Below are positions 33,569 to 41,387 of a DNA stretch of 64,000 bases, piece by piece; positions within the stretch are counted from its first letter, which is position 1; each line of letters opens with the position of its first letter. The stretch comes from Streptomyces vilmorinianum. Its GTDB lineage: Bacteria > Actinomycetota > Actinomycetes > Streptomycetales > Streptomycetaceae. Location of the stretch: positions 5,102,001 through 5,166,000 of the forward strand of contig NZ_CP040244.1 in NCBI RefSeq assembly GCF_005517195.1, given 5' to 3'. Below the pieces are notes generated by a model, which had not been told where the DNA came from, did not search any database, and was given only the letters and a program-made list of their open reading frames with translations. A program made the translations under genes and the position numbers.

Positions 33569-34372
33569 GTGGCGGACACCGCCATGTCTGGTTCCGAAAC
33601 GACGGGTGGCGACGATCCGTCCCTTGCCTACGGCAGGAAGACCCCCATGGAGACCGCCATATGGCGGCTCCGCTCGCGCGGCTGCTGGACCGACGCGGCC
33701 GCTCTGCTCGCACCTCGCGCCTCCGAACCGGCGGCGGCCCTCGAAAGAGCCGCCCTGCTGATCGAGCGCTGTCTGTACACCGAGCAGGGCTGGGCCGAGG
33801 CGGAGGAGGCGCTGCGGGCGGCGGAGGCGGTCGCGCAGAGCGACGAGGAGCGTGGGGCGGCGGCGTGCGAACGCGGCTATCTCGCCTACGCGTCGACGCT
33901 GCTCGGCGTCAGGGACCGGGCCGACGAGGCCACCGCGGCGCTCGGCCGCGCGGCCGCGCTGATCGGCCCCTCGGCCCAGGGGCGCCCGCTGCTCGACTTC
34001 CGGCGGGGGCTGATCGCCCAGAACCTCGGCGACTCCCCCGACGCGGCGCGCGCCGCCTACCGCCGGGCCCACGCGGGCGCGACGGCCCAGGGCGACACCC
34101 TGCTCCTCTCCTCCACCTGGCGTCATCTCGCCGGACTCGCCCTGCGCGAGGGCGAGTTGGCGGAGGCGCGGCGCGGCTTCGCCGAGTCGCTGAGGATCCG
34201 CGAGGAGCTCGGCTATCTGGTCGGTACGGCCCCGGCCCTCACCGCCCTCGCGGACACCGAGACGGAACCGGAGGCGGGGCGGCTGCGGGCGGAGGCGCGG
34301 CGGCTGTTCCGCCTTCTCGGCGGGGTGCCGACCTGGCTGGCTGCCCAACTGACGCCCCACACCGCGATCTGA
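33569..34372 (+). CDS. TPR-like repeat protein (267 aa)
   Basis: Consists of helical pairs rich in Ala, Arg and Glu with tetratricopeptide spacing (AEEALRAAEAVAQSDEERGAA; DAARAAYRRAHAG; LAEARRGFAESLRIREELG). No signal peptide. GTG 33569 is chosen with GGGGAGGG a few bases upstream; ATG 33584 is an alternative. Probably a cytosolic scaffold or regulator; partner unknown. Converges on the NTPase gene. Confidence 0.7.
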   Translation: MADTAMSGSETTGGDDPSLAYGRKTPMETAIWRLRSRGCWTDAAALLAPRASEPAAALERAALLIERCLYTEQGWAEAEEALRAAEAVAQSDEERGAAACERGYLAYASTLLGVRDRADEATAALGRAAALIGPSAQGRPLLDFRRGLIAQNLGDSPDAARAAYRRAHAGATAQGDTLLLSSTWRHLAGLALREGELAEARRGFAESLRIREELGYLVGTAPALTALADTETEPEAGRLRAEARRLFRLLGGVPTWLAAQLTPHTAI

Positions 34373-34392
34373 CGGAGCATCGGAAGTTTGAG

Positions 34393-34405
34393 TGACGGGG
34401 CGTCA
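34393..34405. terminator. Short hairpin between convergent genes
   Basis: TGACG-GGG-CGTCA, with outer GGAAG/CTTCC pairing at 34382-34412; it covers the stop of the convergent NTPase gene. Weak. Confidence 0.35.
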
Positions 34406-36025
34406 GTCTTCCTTGGGGGGCGCCTCGTCCAGGCGGATCAGCGACTCGTCCATGCCCACGACCACGCCCCCGTCAGGGGTGAGCGCCACCGCGCGGACGG
34501 GTGGGCCCGGCCGGAAGGACAGGCGTTCCCCGGTGTCGAGGTGGTGGAGTTCGACCAGACCGTCGGCCCAGGCGATCGCGAGTGAGGCGCCCCCGGTCGT
34601 CTCCGCGGCGTGCAACGCCACGACCGGGGCGGGCCGTTCGGCGATCGGTTCGGGAAGCGGGTCCTGGCCGGGGATCCAGCGGCGGACCGTACCGTCCAGG
34701 CCCCCGCTGCAGAGGAAGGGCGTGGGCGTCTCGACGGCGGTCACCGCCGTGACGCGGCCGCTGTGCAGCGCGGCCTGGTGGACGCCCGTCAGACCGAAGG
34801 CGTGCACGGATCCCAGCCGGTCGCCCACGACCACCGAGCCGCCGATCGCCGCGAGCGCGGTGCCCGGGTGCCGGGCGAGGGTCGCCGCGACGGCCGTGGT
34901 GAGCCGTTCCAGGTAGGGCGGGCGGGGCCCGGGTCCGCGTACGGTGTGCAGCCGGCCGCGTTCGTCCAGGAGGAGGACGGTGCCGTCCGGGGCGGGCGCG
35001 AGCGTCTTGACCCGGCCCGTGGGGCTCGTGAACGGCTCGCCCGCGGGGGTCGCGTCGGCCGCGTCGAGGATCCGTACGGCGTCGGTCGGGCCGGCGACGA
35101 GCAGGTGGTCGCCCGCCGTTCCGAGGGCGGTGACGGGGCCCGGCCAGGGCGGGGTCAGATCGCCCTTGACCCGGGTCCACCGCACCCGCCAGGGCGCGCC
35201 GGCGGCGAGTTCCCGCAGGGCCGGGCGCAGCCGGGGGTCCGCGCCGTCCCCGAGGGCGGCGAGCAGGACGAGGGCGCGGTCCGCCGTGTCCTGGTCGCGG
35301 CAGAGGGACTGTCCCGCGCGCAGCCAGGCCGGTCGCAGGCCGCCATGGTCGTCGCCGGGGCCGGTCGCGTAGGCGGTGGTGACGCGCAGCGGGTCGGCCG
35401 CGCACACGACGGCGGGGTCGGCCAGGTCCACCGTGTGCCGTGCCTCGTACGGCTCCCGGCGCTCGTCCGCCGCGGCGGCCTCGTCGGTGCCGCCGTCGAG
35501 GTCGCCGTCGAGGTCGACGACCGTGGCGCGGTGGGCGGCGAGGAGGACGTACGACGGCGTTCCCGTACAGGTCTCGACGGCGAGCCGGATCCGTCCCAAC
35601 GCGGCGATCTCCCCGAGCAGTTCGGCGATCTCCTCGGGCTCCGCGGCGGCGTGCAGATCAGGCAGGAGGAGCGTCGCGCGACGCACCTCGGTGGTGGCGA
35701 GCACCTGGACGAGTTCGGCCGGCGTCCTGGCCACCACGCCGAGCCGGTCGGCGATCGTCCAGGCCGTGCCGAGCGCGCTCTGCCCCGCCAGTGGGACCAG
35801 GGCCCGCGCCGGGCGCCTGCGCCGCGTCCCGGACCGGTGGCCGGAGCGGTGACCGGAGCGGGTGCCGTGTGCGGCGAGCCAGGAGAGCAGCGCGGACTTG
35901 CCGCGTCGGGGGGCGCCCGTGACCAGGCACAGGCGGGGCGCGTCCGGGTCGGTGAGCCAGCCGAGCAGGGCCGCCGCCTCGGCCTCCGTACCGGCGGCGG
36001 GGCGCTCCCCGTGAACGGACGGCAT
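34403..36025 (-). CDS. P-loop NTPase with C-terminal beta-propeller
   Basis: A 540-aa protein. A Walker A loop GAPRRGKS spans residues 37-44, and TLLLPDLH near residue 130 is a plausible Walker B variant. The C-terminal half (about residue 290 on) is a run of WD40-like blades such as PVTALGTAGDHLLVAG and GRVTAVTAVETPTPFLCSGG. The layout recalls STAND-type or signalling NTPases with propeller sensors. A short Arg/Gly/Ser/His repeat near residues 58-70 is encoded by an imperfect tandem repeat. ATG 36025 is chosen with GAGGTG upstream. Role unknown. Confidence 0.7.
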   Translation of the reverse strand: MPSVHGERPAAGTEAEAAALLGWLTDPDAPRLCLVTGAPRRGKSALLSWLAAHGTRSGHRSGHRSGTRRRRPARALVPLAGQSALGTAWTIADRLGVVARTPAELVQVLATTEVRRATLLLPDLHAAAEPEEIAELLGEIAALGRIRLAVETCTGTPSYVLLAAHRATVVDLDGDLDGGTDEAAAADERREPYEARHTVDLADPAVVCAADPLRVTTAYATGPGDDHGGLRPAWLRAGQSLCRDQDTADRALVLLAALGDGADPRLRPALRELAAGAPWRVRWTRVKGDLTPPWPGPVTALGTAGDHLLVAGPTDAVRILDAADATPAGEPFTSPTGRVKTLAPAPDGTVLLLDERGRLHTVRGPGPRPPYLERLTTAVAATLARHPGTALAAIGGSVVVGDRLGSVHAFGLTGVHQAALHSGRVTAVTAVETPTPFLCSGGLDGTVRRWIPGQDPLPEPIAERPAPVVALHAAETTGGASLAIAWADGLVELHHLDTGERLSFRPGPPVRAVALTPDGGVVVGMDESLIRLDEAPPKED

Positions 36026-36053
36026 GGGACACCTCACGGACGGCGCTGAGCGA

Positions 36054-36089
36054 GCGGGCTGACGGCAACGACCTTAGTCGTCAGCCCGC
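36054..36089 (-). terminator. Terminator-like hairpin after gntR-type gene
   Basis: Perfect 11-bp arms GCGGGCTGACG and CGTCAGCCCGC with a 14-base loop. The arm includes the GntR gene stop, between two minus-strand genes. Confidence 0.6.
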
Positions 36090-36839
36090 CGATCCGGTGA
36101 AGTGCTCTCGTACGAGTGACTGCACGACGGTCAGGTCCTGGGCGATGAGCGCGTCGAGGAGGGCGGTGTGCTCGGCCGCGTCCGCGACGAGGTCGCCGTG
36201 CCGGATCGCCGGGCCGCTCACCAGCGGCCACTGGGAGCGGCGGTGCAGGTCGTCGGCGACGGCCAGGAGCTGTTCGTTGCCGGCGAGGGCGAGGACGGCG
36301 CGGTGGAAGGCGCGGTCGGCCTCGGCGTAGTGGGCGCGGTCCCCGCGGGCGGCGGCGGCGCCGGTGGCCTCGGCGAGCGGGCGGAGCTCGGCCCAGCGGG
36401 CGGCAGGGACGGTCCGCGCCAGGCGGAGCATGACCGGGATCTCGATGAGCGCGCGGACCTCGGCGAGCTCGGCGAGCTCGCGCGGGGTGCGTTCGGTGAC
36501 CCGGAAGCCGCGGTTCGGCACGACCTCGACGGCGCCCTCGATCGCCAGCTGCTGCATCGCCTCGCGCACCGGGGTCGCCGAGACGCCGAAGCGCTCGGCG
36601 AGGACGGGGGCGGAGTAGACCTCGCCGGGTACCAGTTCGCCGCCGACGAGTGCGGTGCGCAGGGCCTGCAGGATCTGGCCCCGTACGGAGTGCCGCTGGA
36701 CCGGGCGGGGGGCGGGCCCGGGCGCGGGCGGCTCGCTGTGGGTGTGCTCGCCGCGCGCCTGCTCGGGGACCCGTACGGCACCGCCAGGCAGCGGGTTCGG
36801 CTCCTGGGTCGCCCGCTCGCGCGCTCTGCCCTGCTCCAC
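36081..36839 (-). CDS. GntR-family (FadR/FCD type) regulator
   Basis: A 252-aa regulator. The winged helix spans about residues 55-115 (SAPVLAERFGVSATPVREAM), followed by an all-helical FCD domain with ligand histidines (AHYAEADRAFHRAVLALAGN). GTG 36839 is chosen because AGGAGG lies 6 nt upstream; the frame upstream to 36929 is Arg/Pro-rich and unlikely to be translated. The target is probably a metabolic gene; the adjacent NTPase gene is separated by a hairpin. Confidence 0.85.
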   Translation of the reverse strand: MEQGRARERATQEPNPLPGGAVRVPEQARGEHTHSEPPAPGPAPRPVQRHSVRGQILQALRTALVGGELVPGEVYSAPVLAERFGVSATPVREAMQQLAIEGAVEVVPNRGFRVTERTPRELAELAEVRALIEIPVMLRLARTVPAARWAELRPLAEATGAAAARGDRAHYAEADRAFHRAVLALAGNEQLLAVADDLHRRSQWPLVSGPAIRHGDLVADAAEHTALLDALIAQDLTVVQSLVREHFTGSAG

Positions 36840-36942
36840 CCGGGTCCTCCTGCGGGGTCGTGCCGGGCCCGGCTCGCGATACCGAGGCCCCCCGTGCACC
36901 ATAAGCGGACAGTGGGGCAGTTCAAACATCGGTCACATCGGG

Positions 36943-36961
36943 TAAGGTAAGGCTAACCTGC
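36943..36961. promoter_or_regulatory. Iron box (DmdR/IdeR type)
   Basis: TAAGGTAAGGCTAACCTGC matches the 19-bp actinobacterial iron box TTAGGTTAGGCTAACCTAA at most positions. It lies directly before the FhuF-like gene and would mediate repression under iron sufficiency. Confidence 0.8.
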
Positions 36962-36987
36962 TAACGATCGTGATTCGGTGGTCCCGC

Positions 36988-37845
36988 ATGGCCGTCCCCA
37001 CGCTGCTCCCCGCGCCCTTCACCTCGCCCGTCGCGGCCTCGTACGCCCGCCTCGGCGAGGTGTTCTCCGGGCTGCGGATAGAGGAGCTGGGCAGCGGCGA
37101 GCGGGCGCCGCGCGGCGCGGGCTGGGTCAGGGCGGACGAGCTCGCGGCCGGGGGCGCCGCCCTCGACGCCTTCCTCGCCTGGGACAACGCCCAGGTGCTG
37201 CGCGACTACGGGCAGCAGGCCCGCCCCGACGTCGTCGCCAGCTTCGGGCTGCACCGGTACGCCTGGCCCGCCTGCCTCCTGGTCACGGTCCCCTGGTTCC
37301 TGCACCGCCGGGTTCCGCGCCTGCCCGCCCGGAACGTGGCCTTCCAGCGCGCCCTGGGCCGGATGACCGTCCGCGTCGAGGAGTTCGCCTGCCTGCCGGG
37401 CGACCCCGCCGCCGCCCTGCCCGGTGCCCGGGTCGTCCCGGACGAGGAGGCGCTGCGCGCCGCGGTCAGGGACTCCCTCGCCGAGCACTTCGAGGACGTG
37501 CTCGCCGGCTTCGGACCGCGGATGCGGCGCGGCAAGCGGGCGCTGTGGGGCATGGCGACGGATGAGATCGTCGAGGGGCTCTGGTACATCGCGGCGCTGC
37601 TCGGCGAGGAGGAGCGGGCGATGGCCGAGCTGGAGCTGCTGATGCCCGGCACCGTCAAGCCGTACGCCGGCGCCGCGGGCTTCCGCGCGCTGGCCGGCTC
37701 CGAGGCGGCCGACGGAACGGCCCGTTCCACCCGGGACCGGGCGACGTGCTGCTTCTTCTACACGCTGCGCCCCGAGGACACCTGCATGACGTGTCCGCGC
37801 ACCTGCGACGCGGAACGCGTCCGCAGGCTCGCCGCGACCGCCTGA
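36988..37845 (+). CDS. FhuF-like 2Fe-2S siderophore-iron reductase
   Basis: A 285-aa cytosolic protein, expected to release iron from ferric siderophores. The C-terminus carries the FhuF-type cluster motif CC-x10-C-x2-C (RATCCFFYTLRPEDTCMTC) near residues 252-268. A weak GGTGG precedes ATG 36988; GTG 36970 is an in-frame alternative closer to the iron box, which would fit a near-leaderless mRNA. The iron box directly upstream supports the role. Confidence 0.82.
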   Translation: MAVPTLLPAPFTSPVAASYARLGEVFSGLRIEELGSGERAPRGAGWVRADELAAGGAALDAFLAWDNAQVLRDYGQQARPDVVASFGLHRYAWPACLLVTVPWFLHRRVPRLPARNVAFQRALGRMTVRVEEFACLPGDPAAALPGARVVPDEEALRAAVRDSLAEHFEDVLAGFGPRMRRGKRALWGMATDEIVEGLWYIAALLGEEERAMAELELLMPGTVKPYAGAAGFRALAGSEAADGTARSTRDRATCCFFYTLRPEDTCMTCPRTCDAERVRRLAATA

Positions 37846-38048
37846 CCGTCGGACGGTTACGCCACCCGCACAGGTGACGTAAATCGAACGCAACTCCCTT
37901 TCATCGTGCGGCCGTTCGACCAGATCGCACCTATTCGTATGCCGTGCGACCCCAATGGCGTGCTCTTGCCGCGAAACCCCTTGAGGGGCCTGCGGGGTCG
38001 GCCAGTATGGGCCGCCGAAACGCCCTACTGCGATGCAAGGGACACCGC
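37846..38048. promoter_or_regulatory. Intergenic region with candidate promoter of DUF2637 gene
   Basis: Contains TTGAGG (37981-37986) and CAGTAT (38003-38008) 16 bp apart, upstream of an AAGGGA site. A short CCCC-TTGA-GGGG hairpin overlaps the -35. No gene is seen. Confidence 0.35.
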
Positions 38049-39116
38049 ATGAGACTGACCGACATATCGCTGGACTGGCTGCTTCCGGGTGGCGTCATGG
38101 TGGCCGGAGTCCTGACGGCGGTGGCGGTGCTCGCGCGCGGCAAGCGCGCCGGTGACCAGGCCGCGGCCGAGGACTCCTGGGAGCGCAGCGAGGAACGCCG
38201 CAGACGCAAGGAAGCCATCTACGGAATCGCCTCCTACGTCCTGCTCTTCTGCTGTGCGGCCGTCGCCGCCGCACTCTCCTTCCACGGGCTCGTCGGCTTC
38301 GGCCGGCAGAACCTCAATCTCACCGGGGGCTGGGAGTACCTCGTCCCCTTCGGCCTCGACGGCGCCGCGATGTTCTGCTCGGTGCTCGCCGTCCGCGAGG
38401 CGAGCCACGGCGACGCCGCTCTCGGCTCGCGCCTCCTCGTGTGGACGTTCGCGGGCGCGGCGGCCTGGTTCAACTGGGTGCACGCGCCCCGGGGCCTGGG
38501 CCACGCGGGCGCCCCGCAGTTCTTCGCGGGCATGTCCCTCTCGGCGGCGGTCCTCTTCGACCGGGCCCTCAAGCAGACCCGCCGGGCGGCGCTGCGCGAG
38601 CAGGGCCTGGTGCCCCGCCCGCTGCCGCAGATCCGGATCGTCCGGTGGCTGCGGGCTCCCAGGGAGACCTTCGCCGCCTGGTCCCTGATGCTCCTCGAGG
38701 GCGTGCGGACCCTGGACGACGCCGTGGACGAAGTACGCGAGGACCGGCGCGAGAAGCAGCAGAACCGGCTGCGCAGGCGTGACCAGGAGAAGCTCGACCG
38801 GGCGAGACTCAGGGCGATCAACCGGCAGCACCGGGCCGCCTTCGGTCTCGGTCGTGGCGGCGGTGGCCGGCAGGTCGAGGTGCCGTCCCTGGGCTCCGGC
38901 ACCGGCTCCGCGACGGCGTCCGTGGGGACCGCCGTCGCGGAGCCCGCCATACCCGACCCCGGACAGCTGCCGCTTCGACACCGGCCCTCCCTCCAGGCCG
39001 TGAGGGGTACTGAGCCACGGACGGTGGATCTCACCGCCGAGGACGACACCCAGACGCTGCCCCGGCTCGACTCCCTGGAGCGCAAGCTCAAGGATCTGGA
39101 GCAGCAGTTCGGCTGA
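38049..39116 (+). CDS. DUF2637 membrane protein
   Basis: A 355-aa protein with an N-terminal membrane segment (WLLPGGVMVAGVLTAVAVLA), then three more hydrophobic segments between about residues 55 and 165 (YVLLFCCAAVAAALSFHGL; FGLDGAAMFCSVLAV; ASW-type region), matching DUF2637 proteins common in streptomycetes and their integrative elements. The C-terminal half is charged, probably cytoplasmic, ending in a coiled-coil-like helix. ATG 38049 is chosen with AAGGGA 6 nt upstream. Function unknown; plasmid-transfer relatives exist, but no transfer genes are nearby. Confidence 0.78.
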   Translation: MRLTDISLDWLLPGGVMVAGVLTAVAVLARGKRAGDQAAAEDSWERSEERRRRKEAIYGIASYVLLFCCAAVAAALSFHGLVGFGRQNLNLTGGWEYLVPFGLDGAAMFCSVLAVREASHGDAALGSRLLVWTFAGAAAWFNWVHAPRGLGHAGAPQFFAGMSLSAAVLFDRALKQTRRAALREQGLVPRPLPQIRIVRWLRAPRETFAAWSLMLLEGVRTLDDAVDEVREDRREKQQNRLRRRDQEKLDRARLRAINRQHRAAFGLGRGGGGRQVEVPSLGSGTGSATASVGTAVAEPAIPDPGQLPLRHRPSLQAVRGTEPRTVDLTAEDDTQTLPRLDSLERKLKDLEQQFG

Positions 39117-39132
39117 GGCCAGGGAACGACGT

Positions 39133-39163
39133 CGGCGGGGCCGCCTCTCAGGCGGCCCCGCCG
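39133..39163. terminator. Bidirectional terminator, 14-bp perfect stem
   Basis: CGGCGGGGCCGCCT and AGGCGGCCCCGCCG arms with CTC loop, between convergent genes; one arm overlaps the last codons of the minus-strand gene. Confidence 0.8.
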
Positions 39164-39552
39164 TTCAGTTCGAACCAGACCACCTTGCCCACCCCGTGGT
39201 CCTCGACCCCCCAGGAGTCGGCCAGCGCCTCGACCAGGACGAGGCCCCGGCCGTGCGTACCGTCGTCGGCGGGCGGTACGTGCCGGGCGGACAGGCCGGA
39301 GACGAAGTCCCGCACCTCGACGCGGAGGTTCTCGGGGACCATGGTCGCGGTGACCACCGCACCATGGTCCGTATGGATCAGGGCATTGGTCACCAGCTCG
39401 CTCGTGAGGAGCTCCGCCACGTCGGAGGCTCCCGGGTCACCCCATTTCCGCAGCATCTCGCGTAACGCGTGTCGTACCTCCGGCACCGCGGTGAGATCCG
39501 TACCCCCCACCTTCTTCAGCAGGTGAGTCGGTTGTCTCGCCTCCCCGGCCAT
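39148..39552 (-). CDS. RsbW-like ATP-binding regulator (HATPase)
   Basis: A 134-aa GHKL-fold protein of the anti-sigma/serine kinase type. The N-box is ELLTSELVTNALIH near residue 50 and the G1 region DDGTHGRGLVLVEALAD near residue 100. Such single-domain kinases in streptomycetes act in partner-switching of sigma factors or anti-anti-sigma factors. ATG 39552 is preceded by GAGGAGGGGG. No cognate STAS gene is adjacent. Confidence 0.85.
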   Translation of the reverse strand: MAGEARQPTHLLKKVGGTDLTAVPEVRHALREMLRKWGDPGASDVAELLTSELVTNALIHTDHGAVVTATMVPENLRVEVRDFVSGLSARHVPPADDGTHGRGLVLVEALADSWGVEDHGVGKVVWFELNGGAA

Positions 39553-39617
39553 ATCCCCCTCCTCGAACAGGCTCACGGGGATGCATGCCCCGCCCGAACG
39601 CCCCCATTCATACGCAC

Positions 39618-41360
39618 TCAGGGACGAGGCACGTTCCGGAGGTTGGAACGGGCCATCTGGAGCATGCGGCCGACGCCGCCGTCGAGGACGATCTTGCCGG
39701 CGGAGAGGGCGAAACCGGACACCATCTCGGCGCTGATCTTCGGAGGAATGGAGAGGGCGTTGGGGTCCGTGACGACGTCGACGAGCGCCGGGCCCTTGTG
39801 CTTGAAGGCGTCCTTCAGGGCGCCCGCGAGCTGCCTGGGCTTCTCCACCCGGACGCCGTAGGCGCCGGCCGCGCGGGCGATCGCCGCGAAGTCGGGGTTG
39901 CGGTTCGTCGTTCCGTACGAGGGAAGACCGGCCACCAGCATCTCCAGCTCGACCATGCCCAGGGAGGAGTTGTCGAACAGGACGATCTTCACCGGGAGGT
40001 CGTACTGGACGAGGGTGAGGAAGTCGCCCATCAGCATGGCGAATCCGCCGTCGCCGGACATCGAGATCACCTGGCGGCCGCGGTCCGTGAACTGCGCGCC
40101 GATGGCCTGCGGCAGGGCGTTGGCCATCGAGCCGTGCGAGAAGGAGCCGATGATGCGGCGGCGGCCGTTGGGCGAGATGTAGCGCGCCGCCCAGACGTTG
40201 CACATGCCGGTGTCGACGGTGAACACCGCGTCGTCGTCGGCCAGTTCGTCCAGGACCGAGGCGACGTACTCGGGGTGGATCGGACGGTGCTTCTCGACCT
40301 TGCGGGTGTACGCCTTGACGACCCCTTCGAGAGCGTCGGCGTGCTTCTTCAGCATCTTGTCGAGGAAGCGGCGGTCCGTCTTGGCCCGCACCCGCGGGAT
40401 GATGCAGCGCAGAGTCTCGCGGACGTCGCCCCAGACGGCGAGGTCGAGCCTGGAGCGCCGGCCGAGGCGCTCGGGCCGGACGTCCACCTGGACGATCTTG
40501 ACGTCGTCGGGCAGGAAGGCGCGGTACGGGAAGTCGGTGCCGAGCAGGATCAGCAGGTCGCACTCGTGCGTGGCCTCGTACGCGGCGCCGTAGCCGAGCA
40601 GTCCGCTCATGCCCACGTCGAACGGGTTGTCGTACTGGATCCACTCCTTGCCGCGCAGCGCGTGGCCGACGGGCGACTTCACCCGCTCGGCGAACTGCAT
40701 GACCTCCGCGTGCGCGCCGGCCGTGCCGCTGCCGCAGAACAGCGTCACCCGATCGGCCTCGTCGATCATCCGCACGAGCGCCTCGATCTCGCCGTCACCC
40801 GGACGGACGGAGGGCCGGGACGGGACGAGGGCGGACTGCGCCGTCTTCTCCGGGGCGGGCTCGGAGGCGATGTCGCCGGGCAGCGAGACGACGCTGACCC
40901 CGCCCTGCCCCACGGCGTGCTGAATGGCCGTCTGGAGCAGCCGGGGCATCTGCCGGGGACTGGAGACCAGCTCGCTGTAGTGGCTGCACTCGCTGAAGAG
41001 CCGGTCGGGATGGGTCTCCTGGAAGAAGCCGAGGCCGATCTCGGCGGCGGGGATGTGCGAGGCCAGCGCGAGGACCGGGGCCATCGAGCGGTGGGCGTCG
41101 TACAGGCCGTTGATGAGGTGCAGATTGCCCGGGCCGCAGGAGCCGGCGCAGGCGGCGAGCCGGCCGGTGATCTGCGCCTCGGCCCCGGCGGCGAAGGCGG
41201 CGGCCTCCTCGTGCCGGACCTGGATCCAGTCGATGCCGGGCGTGCGGCGGATCGCGTCGACGACGGGGTTCAGGCTGTCGCCGACGACTCCGTACAGGCG
41301 TTGGACGCCCGTGCGGACCAGGATGTCGACGAACTGTTCTGCGACGTTCTTCTTGGCCAT
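39618..41360 (-). CDS. poxB: Thiamine-diphosphate pyruvate oxidase/dehydrogenase
   Basis: A 580-aa ThDP enzyme converting pyruvate to acetate and CO2 with electron transfer to the quinone pool (or to oxygen). The N-terminal GVVGDSLNPVVDAI, catalytic Glu in VRHEEAAAFAAGA near residue 51, central FAD domain, and the C-terminal ThDP motif SGDGGFAMLMGDFLTLV ending in DNSSLG are all present. Alternative names in the family include acetolactate synthase-like, but the sequence fits PoxB best. Monocistronic by its surroundings. Confidence 0.88.
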   Translation of the reverse strand: MAKKNVAEQFVDILVRTGVQRLYGVVGDSLNPVVDAIRRTPGIDWIQVRHEEAAAFAAGAEAQITGRLAACAGSCGPGNLHLINGLYDAHRSMAPVLALASHIPAAEIGLGFFQETHPDRLFSECSHYSELVSSPRQMPRLLQTAIQHAVGQGGVSVVSLPGDIASEPAPEKTAQSALVPSRPSVRPGDGEIEALVRMIDEADRVTLFCGSGTAGAHAEVMQFAERVKSPVGHALRGKEWIQYDNPFDVGMSGLLGYGAAYEATHECDLLILLGTDFPYRAFLPDDVKIVQVDVRPERLGRRSRLDLAVWGDVRETLRCIIPRVRAKTDRRFLDKMLKKHADALEGVVKAYTRKVEKHRPIHPEYVASVLDELADDDAVFTVDTGMCNVWAARYISPNGRRRIIGSFSHGSMANALPQAIGAQFTDRGRQVISMSGDGGFAMLMGDFLTLVQYDLPVKIVLFDNSSLGMVELEMLVAGLPSYGTTNRNPDFAAIARAAGAYGVRVEKPRQLAGALKDAFKHKGPALVDVVTDPNALSIPPKISAEMVSGFALSAGKIVLDGGVGRMLQMARSNLRNVPRP

Positions 41361-41387
41361 GGGTCCATCAACACATGGGCCGCACGG

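Noticed and set aside
37845..37857. ACCGTC-G-GACGGT palindrome as terminator of the FhuF-like gene
   Set aside because: A loop of one base is too short for a hairpin, and no tail follows; it may be a chance palindrome.
38049..39116. Integrative element marked by the DUF2637 gene
   Set aside because: No integrase, replication or transfer genes, att-like repeats or tRNA are found nearby.
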